DNA from: Artemia franciscana
Taxonomy: Eukaryota > Arthropoda > Branchiopoda > Anostraca > Artemiidae
Length of the DNA: 64,000 nt
Direction of reading: 5' to 3'
Assembly: GCF_032884065.1 (NCBI RefSeq)
Contig: NC_088881.1
Span: 7,899,047-7,963,046 of the forward strand
The position numbers and the translations under genes are program-made. The stretch's first letter is position 1, and the number at the start of each line of letters is the position of its first letter. The notes under the pieces were generated by a model. That model saw only the letters and a list, made by a program, of their open reading frames with translations. It made no database searches and had not been told where the DNA came from. Below are positions 34,801-46,963 of the stretch, one piece after another.

Positions 34801-37800
34801 TTGTGGAATAAGTTTTTTTAATTAATTTTATAATAACCTCCTCTCCTTTAACATTGAAATCATTTGCAAACAGAACTTGCCTGTAAATCTTTGGTTTGTA
34901 TGCGGCATTTGCTAACTTTGGTACCTTTGCCCCCTGGATGGAACTATCATGTTGCCCCTGAAGGCAAATTTGTACGACTTATCGACCGTTCTAATTAAAA
35001 TAGTTATTTTGAAATCTTAGTTCGATGCCATGTGGAGTTGCAGGAGAAACTGAGATACTGAAAGGGTGGCAAGCTGCCCTCTTGATGAGATTGAATCTCT
35101 AAAAGGACACTGGAATTTTAGTCACGAGCCCCTCCACCAAGTCTCTACAACTATGCATTCAGTATAGAAAAATAATGCATACTAGGGGACACGCCTCTCT
35201 TTACTAAGTTAGTTAAAAAGGGGCTGTAATTCCTTTTTTGGCGCTCTTTTTAAACGACAAAACTTTTTTTTAGTTTAAAACGTGGCCTTGGTCCAACTAA
35301 ATGGAAATTTGAGTTGCCGCGTCTAGCTCATTTTACGGGAGAAATATCTAAGACATCTCACTCGCCTGGTGGCAGTATTTCCAGAATGTCTAATTTTAAA
35401 ATTCGACTGCCCAAGATACGCGTCGCGGTGTTATGTTACAAACTTAAGAGAAAATGCAATAAGATTCTGACCTGGAAAAAATCCCAAGATTTCCAGAAAG
35501 AGTTTCTAATTTTATCCAGTATTCACACTGGCACTAGAAATTCAATCATTTCTTTTAACATGAAACCTATGCCTGTGGAACCAGCCAGATAAGTATTTCA
35601 TATATTTATGTAATAGTCGCGCACAATATTGTATTCAGTGAAGGGGTTAGGGTTCTGACCCCCCCCCCCCGAAATTTTTGCCAGACTAAACAAGTAATAA
35701 AAATCATACAAATATATTTTGTGGGCTAAAAAAAAATCTGAAACCCCCTTCCAAAAAAATAAACCCACCACCCACCAAACAAAAATCGGGCTCCACAAAC
35801 CATATGTCTTTGGGGATTCAGTGGATTGGATTTTTTTCAGGTTTTTGCTATAATAAAAGGTGTCGTAAGATTTTTCTGTCATTAGACAGAGCATTTTTTT
35901 TTTTTATTTGCCGTTGCCATAAGGGCCATAATGTTTTTCCATCACCGAACTAAGTATTATTGTTCTTTTATGTCTTGACTAACTGAAATTTTTCTTCTGT
36001 AAAATCCTCCTGTGTGTAAAGTTACAATCGATGCATTCAATCTCTCATCCAATGCTCTTCAAATATAATGATCTCTGCGGTTACAAAGGCATCTCACCCC
36101 TCCCCCCTCTTAAAAGTATAAATTATAACCAAGGTTACATACAGAAGTTTGCCAAATGGACATATAGATAGTCAAATAGATCTTCATATATTGGTATAGA
36201 TCGTTGCGTGAATCATAGGTCTTTTGCGGGATGGGTGGTTATTTTTTTCAGAGGGTGGGATCCTTCAAATTAAGAAAAGTCTGAGGTAAAGACAACTGGA
36301 TTTTTTTGGTAAATGCTAACCCAGTGGTTTCTGGGGAGCCTTTGGACCAATCACAAACGGGAAAACCCACTCCAATTTCCTCTTGTGTGTAGAAATATTT
36401 TGAAAAAATATATTAAGTATACAATTTGTATACAAAACTTTAATTACTATTATTAAAACAGATGCAAAATGAGGCATCCTCTTACTGAAGTCATAAGAAA
36501 CACGGGCATCAACTTAGGGGATGGAGCAGAGGGGCATTTTCTCCCGTGAATTCTTTTGTCTCTTCCCCTAGATTTTGGAAATACTCTTTTTGGTATTTTA
36601 ATGAAAAATGACCAAAAAACAGCCCCCCTAGATTCTGAAAAAAATTGCATCTTCATTGAAAAAATGAAAAAAAGACTCTTGCCTCCCCCATGTATTCTTC
36701 GTGAACTTGCACTCCTGAGAAGAAATGGAATCATTTAATATATTTCAAAATAATCAATGTTCTTAAATGGCATACAACAAATACTAATTTTGCGGATTTA
36801 CTTTTACTTTTTGAATTATATTAAAGTTTATTTTTACAATTTAAATATATCTCAAAGCAATTTACGTTTTATTTCAATTGAATATTTCTTAGTTTAACAT
36901 TTATACTGAGCTTGTACAACCTGTTCCAATTTCCCAGCAAATTTCTAAGAAAAATCCAAAATGAGAAACGGCTTAGATTGACGAAAAAACCTTTTTTGTC
37001 ATCACATCCATAATCTGGCTAAGAATAAAACGAATAAAAAAAGGAGAATGAACGGAATTAACAGAAGGGAATGAAGAGAATGAATAGAATTGTAGAAGGG
37101 AATTAATAAATTAAAAGGACAGTGCAGAGAAGGACTGTTTACTAGTTATCTGTTACTATCCACAAGCGTGTTATTTTCAATTATGGTTAGGTATATTTTT
37201 TTAACCATATATTCCTGATAAATATTTTACTTTTATCTGTTGCTTATCTATCTTTGTAATTTATCTCAGGGCTGCTGACTATACGTATACCTGGAAAGAG
37301 TTGCTGTCTAGTGAATTTTTGATAGTTGGAGAACAAGGGGTAGCAACTCCCCTTATATTTAGTGTAAGAAATCATATTTGGAAAAAAGTACCATTAGAAC
37401 TTAAAATAAAACTGAATTCAGGGTGGAAGTAGCTGGATCTATAATTTCTTAAATACTATAATTGGTGGAAAGTAAATACTGTTTGTAAAATATGTCTTGA
37501 AGATTTTTTGTTTTGGGACTTCTATTTAGCACACTACCCTCAGATTTGTTATCAGTAAGTTCAGGAATTTTTAAATTCGACATATTTTAATTCTGTCAAT
37601 CTGATTCCATCTTTACGGTTTGCTATAAGACTTAAATGAGACATTTGGGTGTCGCAGACAAGTTTATTTCAGTTATTTCAAAATTAAAAGTAAAAATAAC
37701 AAAATCAGTTATTCAGTTTATTTCAAAATTATGAAAGCGAACAGTTGTGGTGGTTGTATTTAGTAAATACTTATATAACATCAATAAAGATTTGAACAAA

Positions 37801-38063
37801 TAACAATAAAAATAAATTTAAATAAAACATTAAAAATAATAAAATTATTTATAAAGGATGTTGGCATTACTCGCCTCCTTATTTTCAAGAGGAGGTCCAT
37901 GATTTTCTTTCAATATTTCTTATTTTATTTCAACTAAATCATTTTAGCTTAGTGTTTAACCTATTAATTATTTACGCCATCTACACAGCCTTTTAACAAA
38001 AAAAAAGAGTTTAAAAAAATACAAAAAACAGAATAATATCAAACCAAAACACGATATATAAAA
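34801..38063. other. AT-rich stretch with no recognised element apart from one candidate exon
   Basis: It contains the candidate exon at 35274-35592 (listed separately). C and G homopolymers occur (for example a run of C at about 35660). Several predicted frames have no family resemblance. If SOBP exon 1 is at 15.6 kb, all this is SOBP intron. Confidence 0.45.
35274..35592 (+). CDS. Candidate terminal coding exon, unrecognised
   Basis: An excellent acceptor (AACTTTTTTTTAG, exon edge 35274) is followed by an open frame of about 105 codons to TAA at 35590-35592. It reads GPTKWKFELPRLAHFTGEIS, then HSPGGSISRMSNFKIRLPKI and, near the end, NMKPMPVEPAR. Composition is balanced and basic, unlike the incidental frames nearby. 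It needs an upstream exon ending in phase 2. The 15.6-kb exon (phase 0) does not fit, so it would belong to another transcript. No domain is recognised, and it could be a relic of a transposon ORF. Confidence 0.33.
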
Positions 38064-38390
38064 CAGGCCGAGTGGATTGGCGCGCTGGATTCAGGATCCT
38101 TTGTCTGAGAGGATGCGGGTTCGCATCTCAGTGTACCCAATTGTTTAGTTTGGGACGGGGGTCAGTGGCGTGAATCTGTAAGCTTAGCCAGAGTCGACCC
38201 AGCTCTAAATGGGTACCTGGAGAAATCTGGGGAAGGTAAACAGGAAGGGTGTGCGAGAGCACAGGATGTTTGGCCTCCGACCCCCCATTGCACTTCCTGG
38301 CTGAAGGGCCAAGAAACGGAGATCAGCACCGCCAGTAGGGACTGTAAAGTCTAATGCCGTATCCTTTACCTTTACGTACAGCAGACGAAA
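38064..38390 (+). repeat. tRNA-derived SINE (subfamily A)
   Basis: The tRNA-like head at about 38066-38140 has GGCCGAGTGGATTGGCGCGC (A box) and GCGGGTTCGCATCTC (B box, one change from GGTTCGAATC). The body matches the minus-strand copy at 24410-24722, including GAGTCGACCCAGCTC, CCCATTGCACTTCCTGGC and the terminal GACTGTAAAGTCTAATGCCG. Confidence 0.9.
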
Positions 38391-38584
38391 AGATAAGTTT
38401 CTAAATTTCTAAATCCCCGTCTCCTTAATTGGTCCCACTGTTACATGCTCTGTTTCCCGTATTAATTATAACGGAGTTTGTTGTCAAACCGTAACGACAA
38501 GAAAGAACAAAGAGTTCGATATGGCAGCTCGACATTCAAACTAACTCTACATTTGAGAAAAGAAATAAAATGGCCTTAAAAAAA
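38391..38584. other. Short unassigned stretch
   Basis: Nothing recognised. Confidence 0.5.
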
Positions 38585-39965
38585 TCAAAAAAGGAAGTTT
38601 TTTTTTGACAGTAAGGATCAACACTAAAACCCAAAAAGAATAGAAATTAGCCAGTATATGAAGGGGATGCCCCCTCCTCAAGACCTTGCCCATGAAAAGT
38701 TTTCTCCCCTCACGCAAAACTCCTCCGTAGTAAGTTCCTTACACGTAAAATGCAGCCCCTTCCCGTAAAATTCACTCCAGTCAATTCCATCCTCGCTGAA
38801 TATTCCCCCCCCCCCGCCGCCCGTAACATTTACTGCAGAAGATGCATCATGAAAAATTCTGCTTAGCATACTTTCATTTGAAAAAGGCTAAGTTCTAATC
38901 ATTTTTCTGACCACTGCAGAAATCCCTCTCAATGGAAATTATGTCCCGAAAATCCAAACACGCTGAAAATTTCCCCCAGACCATTACCCCGGAACATCTC
39001 CACGCGCAAAATTGAGTAGGCAAAGAGAAAGTAACATAAATAAAAATAAATTTCATATAGAAATTTTGATCCCCCCAATGTAAAATTTCCCCTTTTTAGT
39101 TCACCCCTCAGAAATTCCCCTTCCCACGGAAAAGCATCCCCATGGATACCCACCCCAAGCTCAAAATTCTCCCTCCCAAAAAATATCTGTATAGTTCCCA
39201 ATAACAAATACTACGCGTAAATAATGGGCAAATTTTTTAACTTAAAAACATATCCCTAGAGGGGGGTACGTTATCTCTAATTAATAGTTTTAGAACTTTT
39301 TAATTATGCTGAACAATATGGCTATCTCAAAACTTTGATCAGATGATTTTTGGGAAAAATGGGTGTGTGTGAGTGGGGGTGGTTGTCTTCTAATCTTATT
39401 GATCACTTAAGAAGGGCACTAGAACTTTTAATTCCGTTCAAATAAGCACTCGCTCGTTGTTCTAGGACCATTGGTTCGATAAAAACACCCCTGAGGAAAG
39501 AAAAAAAAAACAAATAAACACGAATCCGTGATCTTTCTTCTGACAATAAATGCAAAATCCCATATTTTTTTTTTGCAGATAGGAGGTTGAAACCTCCACA
39601 GTAGGGTTCTCTAATACGCTGAAAATGATGATGTGATTCGAAATTCTTTCACTTTTATGGGGTGTTTTCACCCTTTTTCGAAATTCAGGCATACTTTCTC
39701 AGCCTTGTAGCCTTTTATGGGTAACATTAAGCTTAATGAATCTTATTATAATAATTATTATTATAATCAAATAAACACAATATTATTATAATTATTATTA
39801 TAGTAATAATATTATAATCTTATTATTATTATATAATATCTTATTATAATAAGCCGATTCTTTTGATGTGTTTATGGATATCAAATTCCGGTTTTTACAG
39901 TTTCGGTTACTATTGAGCTGTATCACTCCTTACTTCCAGTTCGTTACCACGAACTGCTTGAACAA
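38585..39965 (-). mobile_element. Old composite element copy, reverse orientation
   Basis: The end at 39942-39962 is GTTCGTTACCACGAACTGCT, the hairpin terminus of the family in reverse. Inward are TTACTATTGAGC, CTGATACG-like CTAATACGCTGAA, CACGAATCCGTGATCTTTCT, TTCTAGGACCATTGG and GGCTATCTCAAAACTTTGAT, in family order. The other end (about 38595-38690) keeps one eroded foldback arm (AGTAAGGATCAACACTAAAA, CCCCCTCCTCAAGACC). An ATT-rich low-complexity insertion lies at about 39745-39850. Confidence 0.75.
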
Positions 39966-40417
<452 letters not shown>

Positions 40418-40499
40418 TTGAATCCAAACTGAATATATGAATTACAGAAGAAGCTCCATGGCCAAACCCATACCAACCAGTCTTCTTATTCCCCAAAAT

Positions 40500-40880
40500 T
40501 TATATCCCTTAGTGTAAGATCAATCCGTTTTTCCCTTTCAGACTACTCCAGAAAAATTATCTTCCCTCAATCCATTTAACCCCCCAAAAAGAATTAAAGC
40601 ATTCTCTCCTTCTCCACACACTGGGCAAAAATAATGACCTGTCTTCGACCCTAATGAACATCTCACCCATTACTTTAGTAAATGCTATCAAATGTCATAC
40701 ATTAAAATGAACTTATGCAAATAAACACCTTTCCGGCCATCTCCTATCCAATTACGCAGCAGGAAGTTCAAAATTAAACAATGAGTTTCCATAGTATACG
40801 CTTTAGCATACAAATATCGAATCCAAGTAACATCAAGCGTATCATATATCGGTTTAGTCATTACGAATGCAAGATATTTA
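40500..40880 (-). mobile_element. LINE C-terminal fragment with zinc knuckle, decayed
   Basis: Minus-strand translation gives WIRYLYAKAYTMETHCLILN, then LLRNWIGDGRKG. It continues with TGHYFCPVCGEGENAL and GLNGLREDNF. The CPVC knuckle followed by a LRE-like stretch matches the LINE family at 16095-17045 and 29281-29990. Stops interrupt the middle. It lies just upstream of SOBP exon 40902. Confidence 0.55.
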
Positions 40881-40901
40881 AATTAATTTCAAATCTTTTA
40901 G

Positions 40902-41040
40902 TTTCATCAATCTGACTCGGATTCGGATAATTTAGAATCAGAGATGAAAGCCCTTGGTGTGAGGATGAAAGAGTATGCTGAAAGAACGGGGTGTCTCCCA
41001 CGTGCCGCTACGCCAGAAGAAAACATGAATAGCTTAGCCG
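40902..41040 (+). CDS. SOBP: Sine oculis-binding protein homolog, N-terminal-region exon
   Basis: SOBP-type proteins are nuclear cofactors that bind Six/Sine oculis transcription factors. This exon follows a good acceptor (TTTCAAATCTTTTAG) and ends at GCCG|GTATGC. It encodes 46 residues plus one base (phase 0 in, phase 1 out): an acidic start with an alternating Ser-Asp run (HQSDSDSDNLESEM), then ALGVRMKEYAERTGCLP. The MK.YAE.T helix resembles the (E)MK.FAE.TMNELLGWYG region of vertebrate SOBP. Joining to 43145 restores GAT (Asp) and keeps the frame. What lies 5' is uncertain. The phase-0 acceptor fits the exon ending at 15694, but the 25-kb distance and lack of transcript data leave this open. 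Confidence 0.85.
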
Positions 41041-42200
41041 GTATGCTCTCTTAATTCTATCTTTAGTCCTTCAGTTTTACTTTCTTTCTTTTCAGTTTTA
41101 CTTTCTTATGTATAGGTTATCTATTCCAGAATAAGAAATTGCATCAGTGGATAAGAGACATAGAGAGGAATTCATTACAAATTGACACCGTTCATTTGAC
41201 GGAAAAAAAGTCGAGTGTCATTTAGGGAGGAGGGGGTTAATCCCAAGGGTTTATCGAGGATTTTTGTTCGAGGGGGATACCAAAAAGTTTGTTACGTTTT
41301 ACAAGTCGAAAAAAGGGTCTCAAACCTGGTGAGCTACCCCTGGATACGGCCTTGGTTACACCCCTTCATTGATTTTTATATTTTTTTAAGTTTATACGTA
41401 AATAGGCTACACGTGGGCTTTTTGTTAGCTTGTTTTCGGTCCCTTTCCAGGCTTGTGCTTAATTGTTAAGCTTATTACAAAGTAATTTAACTTCCTTAAA
41501 ATTGGCTTATATTTTCACTATAAATTTTTTTATATTTTGCATTTTTTTTTTCCAACTTATTCTTGACGCTCACCTGGTTATCAGAAATACAAAGGATATA
41601 CCAGAAACTGTTACAATTTACCAGGAACATTTTGGCTTCTTGCTGAAATGGTGTAGGGCTACTATTGATAATATTTAAATTTTGGTTTTTCATTTAAGAT
41701 TTAACCTTAACAGTGGCACGGGCAAATAAAGAACCTTATTTTTACTGATATTTTTTTATATCTGATTTTGTTTGAGATTGAGTTCTTATATTTTTTAGTC
41801 AATTAGTGGAAGACAGTCCATTCAAATGGAAGCTCAAAGCCTTAGTGCTCTTTTTAAGTAGCAGAAAATATCGTATTATAGCAAAGAGCCGAGGTGTGCC
41901 CCCCTAAACTAAAAAAAATACGTTATGAATTGTTTTAACATCATTTCCCCCAAATTTGTTTTATATTATGGATAAATTTGCCAAAAACATAAAACATAGT
42001 GTTATTAGTCCAATAGTAGTAAGTTACGTTGACAAATTTGGACCTCCCTACCCACTTTCCAATAACCTCATCCAAGTGTCATGAACTTTGATCCGTGCTT
42101 GGTCAAAGCAGGGTTTAAGCAAGATGAGATGAAGAAAGACTGCTCGTGAATGTCTCAATATCAAGTGACTTGTTGCTGCGATAACTTTTTAACAGTAGTA
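41041..42200. other. SOBP intron, no element recognised
   Basis: Intron sequence between the exons at 40902 and 43145. AT-rich. The predicted frames here are not supported. Confidence 0.6.
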
Positions 42201-42513
42201 GCCACAGCTTAGATACCAATATACAGTTATGAAAACTCCTATTTTGCCCAGGAGAAGCTTTTGTTACAGAGCTCTGAACTTGGCGCCTCCTCCAAGCCCA
42301 CGCTCCGACGCGTAGATCGTACTACAACACCATAGGCGGGAACCACAGCGTAGATACCAATATACAGTTATAAAAACTCCTATTTTGCCCATGAGAAGCT
42401 TTTGGTACAGACTGCCAGTTTTCTATCTCCAGCCGCTAGCATCGCTACCGCGCACTGTGTCCCAAAAATAAATCGAGTTTTTATAACTGTATTGGTATCT
42501 AAGCTGTGGTAGT
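42201..42513. repeat. Foldback element with three copies of a 36-65 bp block (in SOBP intron)
   Basis: The block GCCACAGCTTAGATACCAAT, ATACAGTTAT, CTCCTATTTTGCCC and GAGAAGCTTTTG occurs at 42201-42265 and again in direct orientation at 42342-42406. Its first 36 bases appear inverted at 42476-42513 (GAGTTTTTATAACTG, then TTGGTATCTAAGCTGTGG). The right terminus is thus a mirror of both left copies, giving a foldback of about 310 bp with a duplicated left arm. No coding capacity. Confidence 0.85.
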
Positions 42514-42754
42514 AGCAATTGTGCCAGTCTTTAACCATTTGATTTCTTTTCTGTGTGTGTAAGACCCAAGATCAAGTTATTTTCAAGAGTCAAGTCTCTT
42601 CAAAAATCAAAGAGAAAAAGCGAAATTCTAAACTGCTAATAAATCTCAAATATATGTTTCTTGTCTACATATCGCAATGAAAAGAGCTGTCTGCCCATGA
42701 TCTAAGAGAGAAGTTTTTGTATAGGGGAGATCATCCGTAGGGATTAGTAAGTAA

Positions 42755-43015
42755 CTAAGTATGTATGACGGCACTAGACCCTCAAGTTCCAAACCGACGG
42801 TACTGATCTCAGTTTTGTGGCCCTTCATCCAGGAAGTGCAATGGGATATGCGGGGGGCAGCCATCCCGTGCTTTTGCAAATCCTTCCTGATCACCTTCTC
42901 TAGATTACTCCAGGTATCCATTCAGAACTTGGTCGACTCTGGCTGAGCTTACAGACTAACGCCACTGACCCCGCCTGAAACCAAATAACTGACCACGTAA
43001 GGAATCGAAGTGAAG
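42755..43015 (-). repeat. tRNA-derived SINE (subfamily A), head eroded
   Basis: Minus-strand body matches the other copies: TGATCTCAGTTTTGTGGCCC (complement), AGGAAGTGCAATGGG, GGTCGACTCTGGCTGAGC and CACTGACCCCG. The tRNA-like head is poorly preserved. It lies in the SOBP intron, about 130 bp before the exon at 43145. Confidence 0.8.
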
Positions 43016-43144
43016 GGACTTCGGCAGGGATTAGTCTACAAATAAAGATTCGCCATTTTTGTTTTAATTTAAGGGTTTATAGTTAAATGTTTCTATAACT
43101 GCAATTACCTACCTATCAATTTCTAAGCCAGAATTTTTTTGTAG

Positions 43145-43382
43145 ATGGTGAGCAATCTGGAGAAGGGACATGCTTCTGGTGTTTTAAACTGGGACCCAAA
43201 GCTTATTCACAGAAGAATCCGTCAACTAATGACAAACACACGTTTTGCTGTGAACTTTGCTTTTCACAATGGCGACGAGCAACTTTTAAGAAGGGCAAAA
43301 TATGCGATTGGTGTAAGCATGTCCGAAACACCGTTAATTATACTGACCAACTAGATGGGGAGCACGCACTACAGTTTTGTAG
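43145..43382 (+). CDS. SOBP: Sine oculis-binding protein homolog, FCS-type zinc-finger exon
   Basis: The exon starts after TTTTTTTGTAG and ends at TTTTGTAG|GTAGGC (phase 1 in, phase 2 out). It encodes about 79 residues. The first FCS-type zinc finger is CFWCFKLGPKAY...FCCELCF, followed by SQWRRATFKKGK. The second begins ICDWCKHVRNTVNY and reaches LDGEHALQFC, where the intron interrupts it. Vertebrate SOBP has the same arrangement: FCSEKCF, RRAYFKR, then VCDWCKHIRHTKEYLDF and ERRLQFCSAKC. In the first finger the usual FCSEKC is FCCELC, so the metal-binding Cys pair is kept and an extra Cys is present. In the ATG frame visible here the sequence is out of phase, so that ATG is not a start. Confidence 0.95.
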
Positions 43383-43939
43383 GTAGGCAAAACCATTTTT
43401 CTGTGGACGATTAAGATACAAATATGACGCTCGGGGTGTAAATTTTGTAAAACACACCGTAGGTTGCAAATTTAAAGTCTTTTAACTTTTAAATCCCGTT
43501 GATACTCCAGTAATGAATTTTGATACTTCATCGACACATGATTGGTCACGGTACTCATGGTGCCAAGGGTCTTATCGCCATTTGGTATTGGGTAACACAT
43601 GACCCTGGGTAACCATAAGTCACGGGGTGATCACGGAAACATGTATGATTGATAACTCCACCCCACTCCATGATCATAACCTTCTCTTGCGATCCACATA
43701 GGGTGGTCGCAGGACCACCATTGGTAAAAAAAAATGATTTTTTTTTTTTCAGAACAAGATAAGAAAGAAGATTTTAGTAATATTTCCCTCATCCAGCAAG
43801 GATAATTATGATAGTTGTATATTGTATCATTCGACTCTTGCTAATATTGTTGTTATTATTATTAGGAGGGGTTGACCCCCTATCAGTGAGTCGAAACTCA
43901 GACTTTCAAGGCCCATTGCCCTATACTCCGAAAACTAAG

Positions 43940-44245
43940 CTCTATTTATGGTTCATAAATTACCATATATCTTGCCAGGTGTCGGACTTCTCCTTCCCTT
44001 ACTATGTCCTCCAGCTTAAAAATAACATTATGTAATTTCTCAAGCTGGTGTCTAATCCTAGCTGGAAATTCTTCAGATGCCTCCTTGTTTCCAAAGTTTC
44101 CATCTCACATTTTTGGCATAATGGGGATTCACTCCTCCCTATTCGGGAAAGATGTTTCCCGAAATTTCCAATTCCTGTTATGAGTGAAATATAAGATTGT
44201 CGAGTAAAATATCGGGCTACTCAGCATAATAATCAGGCCATCTGC
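43940..44245 (-). mobile_element. LINE C-terminal fragment (RNase H/knuckle end), decayed
   Basis: Minus-strand translation begins LITGIGNFGKHLSRIGRSES and continues PLCQKCEMETLETRRHLKN. This is the 'LTGHG.F..HL.RIG...S..CP.C......E..EH....C' pattern at the C-terminus of jockey/R1-type LINEs. Later frames (HLARYMVIYEP) are consistent with the C-terminal tail. Frameshifts are present. It is a different family from the 16-kb LINE. Confidence 0.6.
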
Positions 44246-46387
44246 TAAAAATTAATTATCAGGCAGCTAAGGCGGGGTTAATAAATAATGAAAATGCAGA
44301 AGGAGGGGGCAAATATTTATTCAATTTTTTAAAATGAAGATGCAAACAACAGAAGTTTTCCGTAATCTAGGGGGGGATTTAGTTTTCTTTTTAAATGGAA
44401 ATATCATAAAATGGCTTTTTTCAAACGTATGGACCCTGCTCCCCCCCTCCATTTGGAACCCTGAGCAGAGCTCCCGCCCTTAAGATTACCTCTGTGGAGA
44501 ATCAAAATTACAATTGCTCTAATAATCAAAGTAGTTTTTGAAGCATCTGAACGTTTAATGATTTCATTTTTTAGTATTTTTTAGCAGATAACTTAAATTC
44601 AAACATGCCTTTTGACGAGGACCAGTCAATTTTTTCCAATTAATGCCTGGTAATCCATAGGTAAAGATGAGCTTAAACAACTTCTCTTAATTCTTCTAAT
44701 CAAAGCATGTGCTTGACTCTTAACTTTAATAAGAGCACATCAAGAGAAACTCTTAAAAACATGGATTGGTACAAAAAAAAACATGTTTATTTTTTAACCA
44801 TAACAATAATAATAATAATAACAGTAGTAAAAACAAAAAATAATAATAAAAACAAATTATTATTGTAGACAAATCAACATTATAAACAAATGTATATTAT
44901 TTTAAACAAATAATAATGATGAACTAATAAATACTTATAAAACAAAAATCAAAATAATAATAAAAACAAAAAATCGAGCAAACAAACGGGTCCAAGGAAA
45001 TGGAACAGCATAGAGAAATAATGGGCTTATTTTGCAAGGTGTCAATAGAGAAGACAAGAACAACAAAAATCTATAACAGGAACAAAAAGATGCATAAAAA
45101 GTTGGACATAAAGGCTAAAAATAAGAAGAGAAGCTGAAGGCAAAAAAAGAATGGATTAACGAAAATTGAAAATAGTAGATAAAAAAATAAAGCAAACTAA
45201 ATATACGGTTTCAAATTCTATATTTATTGTTTTATGGTATTTATATGAGACAACGGAATTGTACTTTTTATTTTACTACCTATATTTGGTCAGAGAAACT
45301 ACTGTACATCCGGGTGTATCTGGGTTTTTTTTTCTATTATTTCGATGATCTTTAAATTTATTTTGTAAATTTTTTACTAGATTTTAGCATGTCCCTTTGT
45401 TTTTTTCCTTCTCGTCAACTGTTTCGGTTTCTTGCGCTTTTGTTTGGTTTTCATCTGCCTGCATATTATGTTGCATATATATTATATTGCATATATATAT
45501 TTTTTCTTTTTTTCATCAATTAATTTTTTTTTAGATTCTTTTGCTGAGGTCTTAATAAAGTCAAAAGTTGAACTAGTGCATTGAAAGGCGCATCAATCGC
45601 AGTGGAAGGGCGGAGGGGTAAGGCCAGTGGAAATTTCCCAAATAGGTTTAGCCCCCCCCCTCCCATCGTACAATTAGAAAAACATATTTTCGTTGTGTTT
45701 CCATTGAAAACATCCTTTTTTGGTATTTTCATCGAGAAAATCCTAAAACCACAAAATTGCCCTCCCTAGATTTAGAGAAATGCATTTTATGTTTCTTGTT
45801 CTTATCCTCTTTGTTCAATTTTTTTCAACCTGATTGTTGGACATAACTGAAAGGAAGTGTCCCAGCTCACACACAGCTATGAACATCAATTATCGGGCAT
45901 CAAGCGATATTTTGAGTAATTATTTGCCCTATCATCATCAAACTTGTTTGAATTTTTATTTTCTAACAAAAACATGAAATCACTAAGCGTCTAGAAAATA
46001 AACAGTTTTAGCTTATCTTCCTGTTTTTTTTTTTTTTGTTTTTTTTCTTACTCTTTCCCTCCTTTTTGATTCTTGTCTACGCTGAAGCCCCCTTGCTTGG
46101 TGTAGGCGATTTGTTCACCATGTTTTTTTCTTGTCTCATCCTTTTCTCAGGCTTAAGTTCAGTTACTTTGCTAGGAATCTATTTTTCTCTTTTTTTTCAT
46201 GGATAGGTTGTTCGGCTTCAGATCTTTTACTAAATAATTAATTCTTATCAGATCTAAGTAATTAATTCAGTGACTAATTATACTAAGTCACTATTAGAAT
46301 GTACTTAGCAAAACTGTTCCTATGGTTGCCGGTGCCTGGGGAAAAACTAATTACATTACCCCCCCCTCCCGATTAAAAAGAGCCGAA

Positions 46388-46570
46388 TCAAAGTGAAAAA
46401 TTTGACAAAGTGGGTGACCCCCCAGCCGCGTTTGCCCCTCCCTGCCAGCCACGGCACCTGCCTCGGTCGTTTGGCTCCAGATGGTCAAAAAGCACAATCT
46501 TAGACAATCTGTCAGCCCTCAGTAGTAAAACATGTCTTAGCCATCTTAAATTTTCTTTCAGTATATAAAA
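46388..46570 (-). mobile_element. RTE-like LINE C-terminal fragment
   Basis: Minus-strand frame reads LKENLRWLRHVLLLRADRLS, then KIVLFDHLEPNDRGRCRGWQ. It is the same 'L.WLGHVLR...DRL.K.VLF' domain as the plus-strand fragment at 25200-25560. Confidence 0.65.
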
Positions 46571-46963
46571 ACTGGAATCGAACCACATTTTTTGTATAGC
46601 TTATTGTTTGATATGTGGTCCGTCAAACGAGTACCTAAGACTATACTCAGACATTTTTTTTTGGAAAAAATTTAACAAATTTTTCTCTGCCTCTTAATCT
46701 GCTTCTTCTTTAATAAGTCCTTCTCCTTCTTCTTGTCTTTAATCGTTTTCTTCTCTAAATCTTTTTTACTGAATCTTCCCGAAAGTTAAATAGTATTCGC
46801 ATTTTTAACATTTACTTTTAACTCCTTGCTTCTTTTTTAAGGTGCTATTTTTATTTGAAGTATATATTCAAAATTAAATTTTGAAGAAAAGCTTAAATTA
46901 GTTTTCCCTTTCTTGAAGCTAATCTTTATTTCATACCTTATTTTTTTTTTCGTTTTCTTTTAG

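Larger units (their letters stand above)
43383..46963. other. SOBP intron (3.6 kb)
   Basis: It contains two LINE fragments, listed separately (43940-44245 and 46388-46570). AT-rich low-complexity stretches with AATAATAA and AAACAA reiterations lie at about 44800-44970. A T-rich tract precedes the acceptor CGTTTTCTTTTAG at 46963. Confidence 0.8.
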
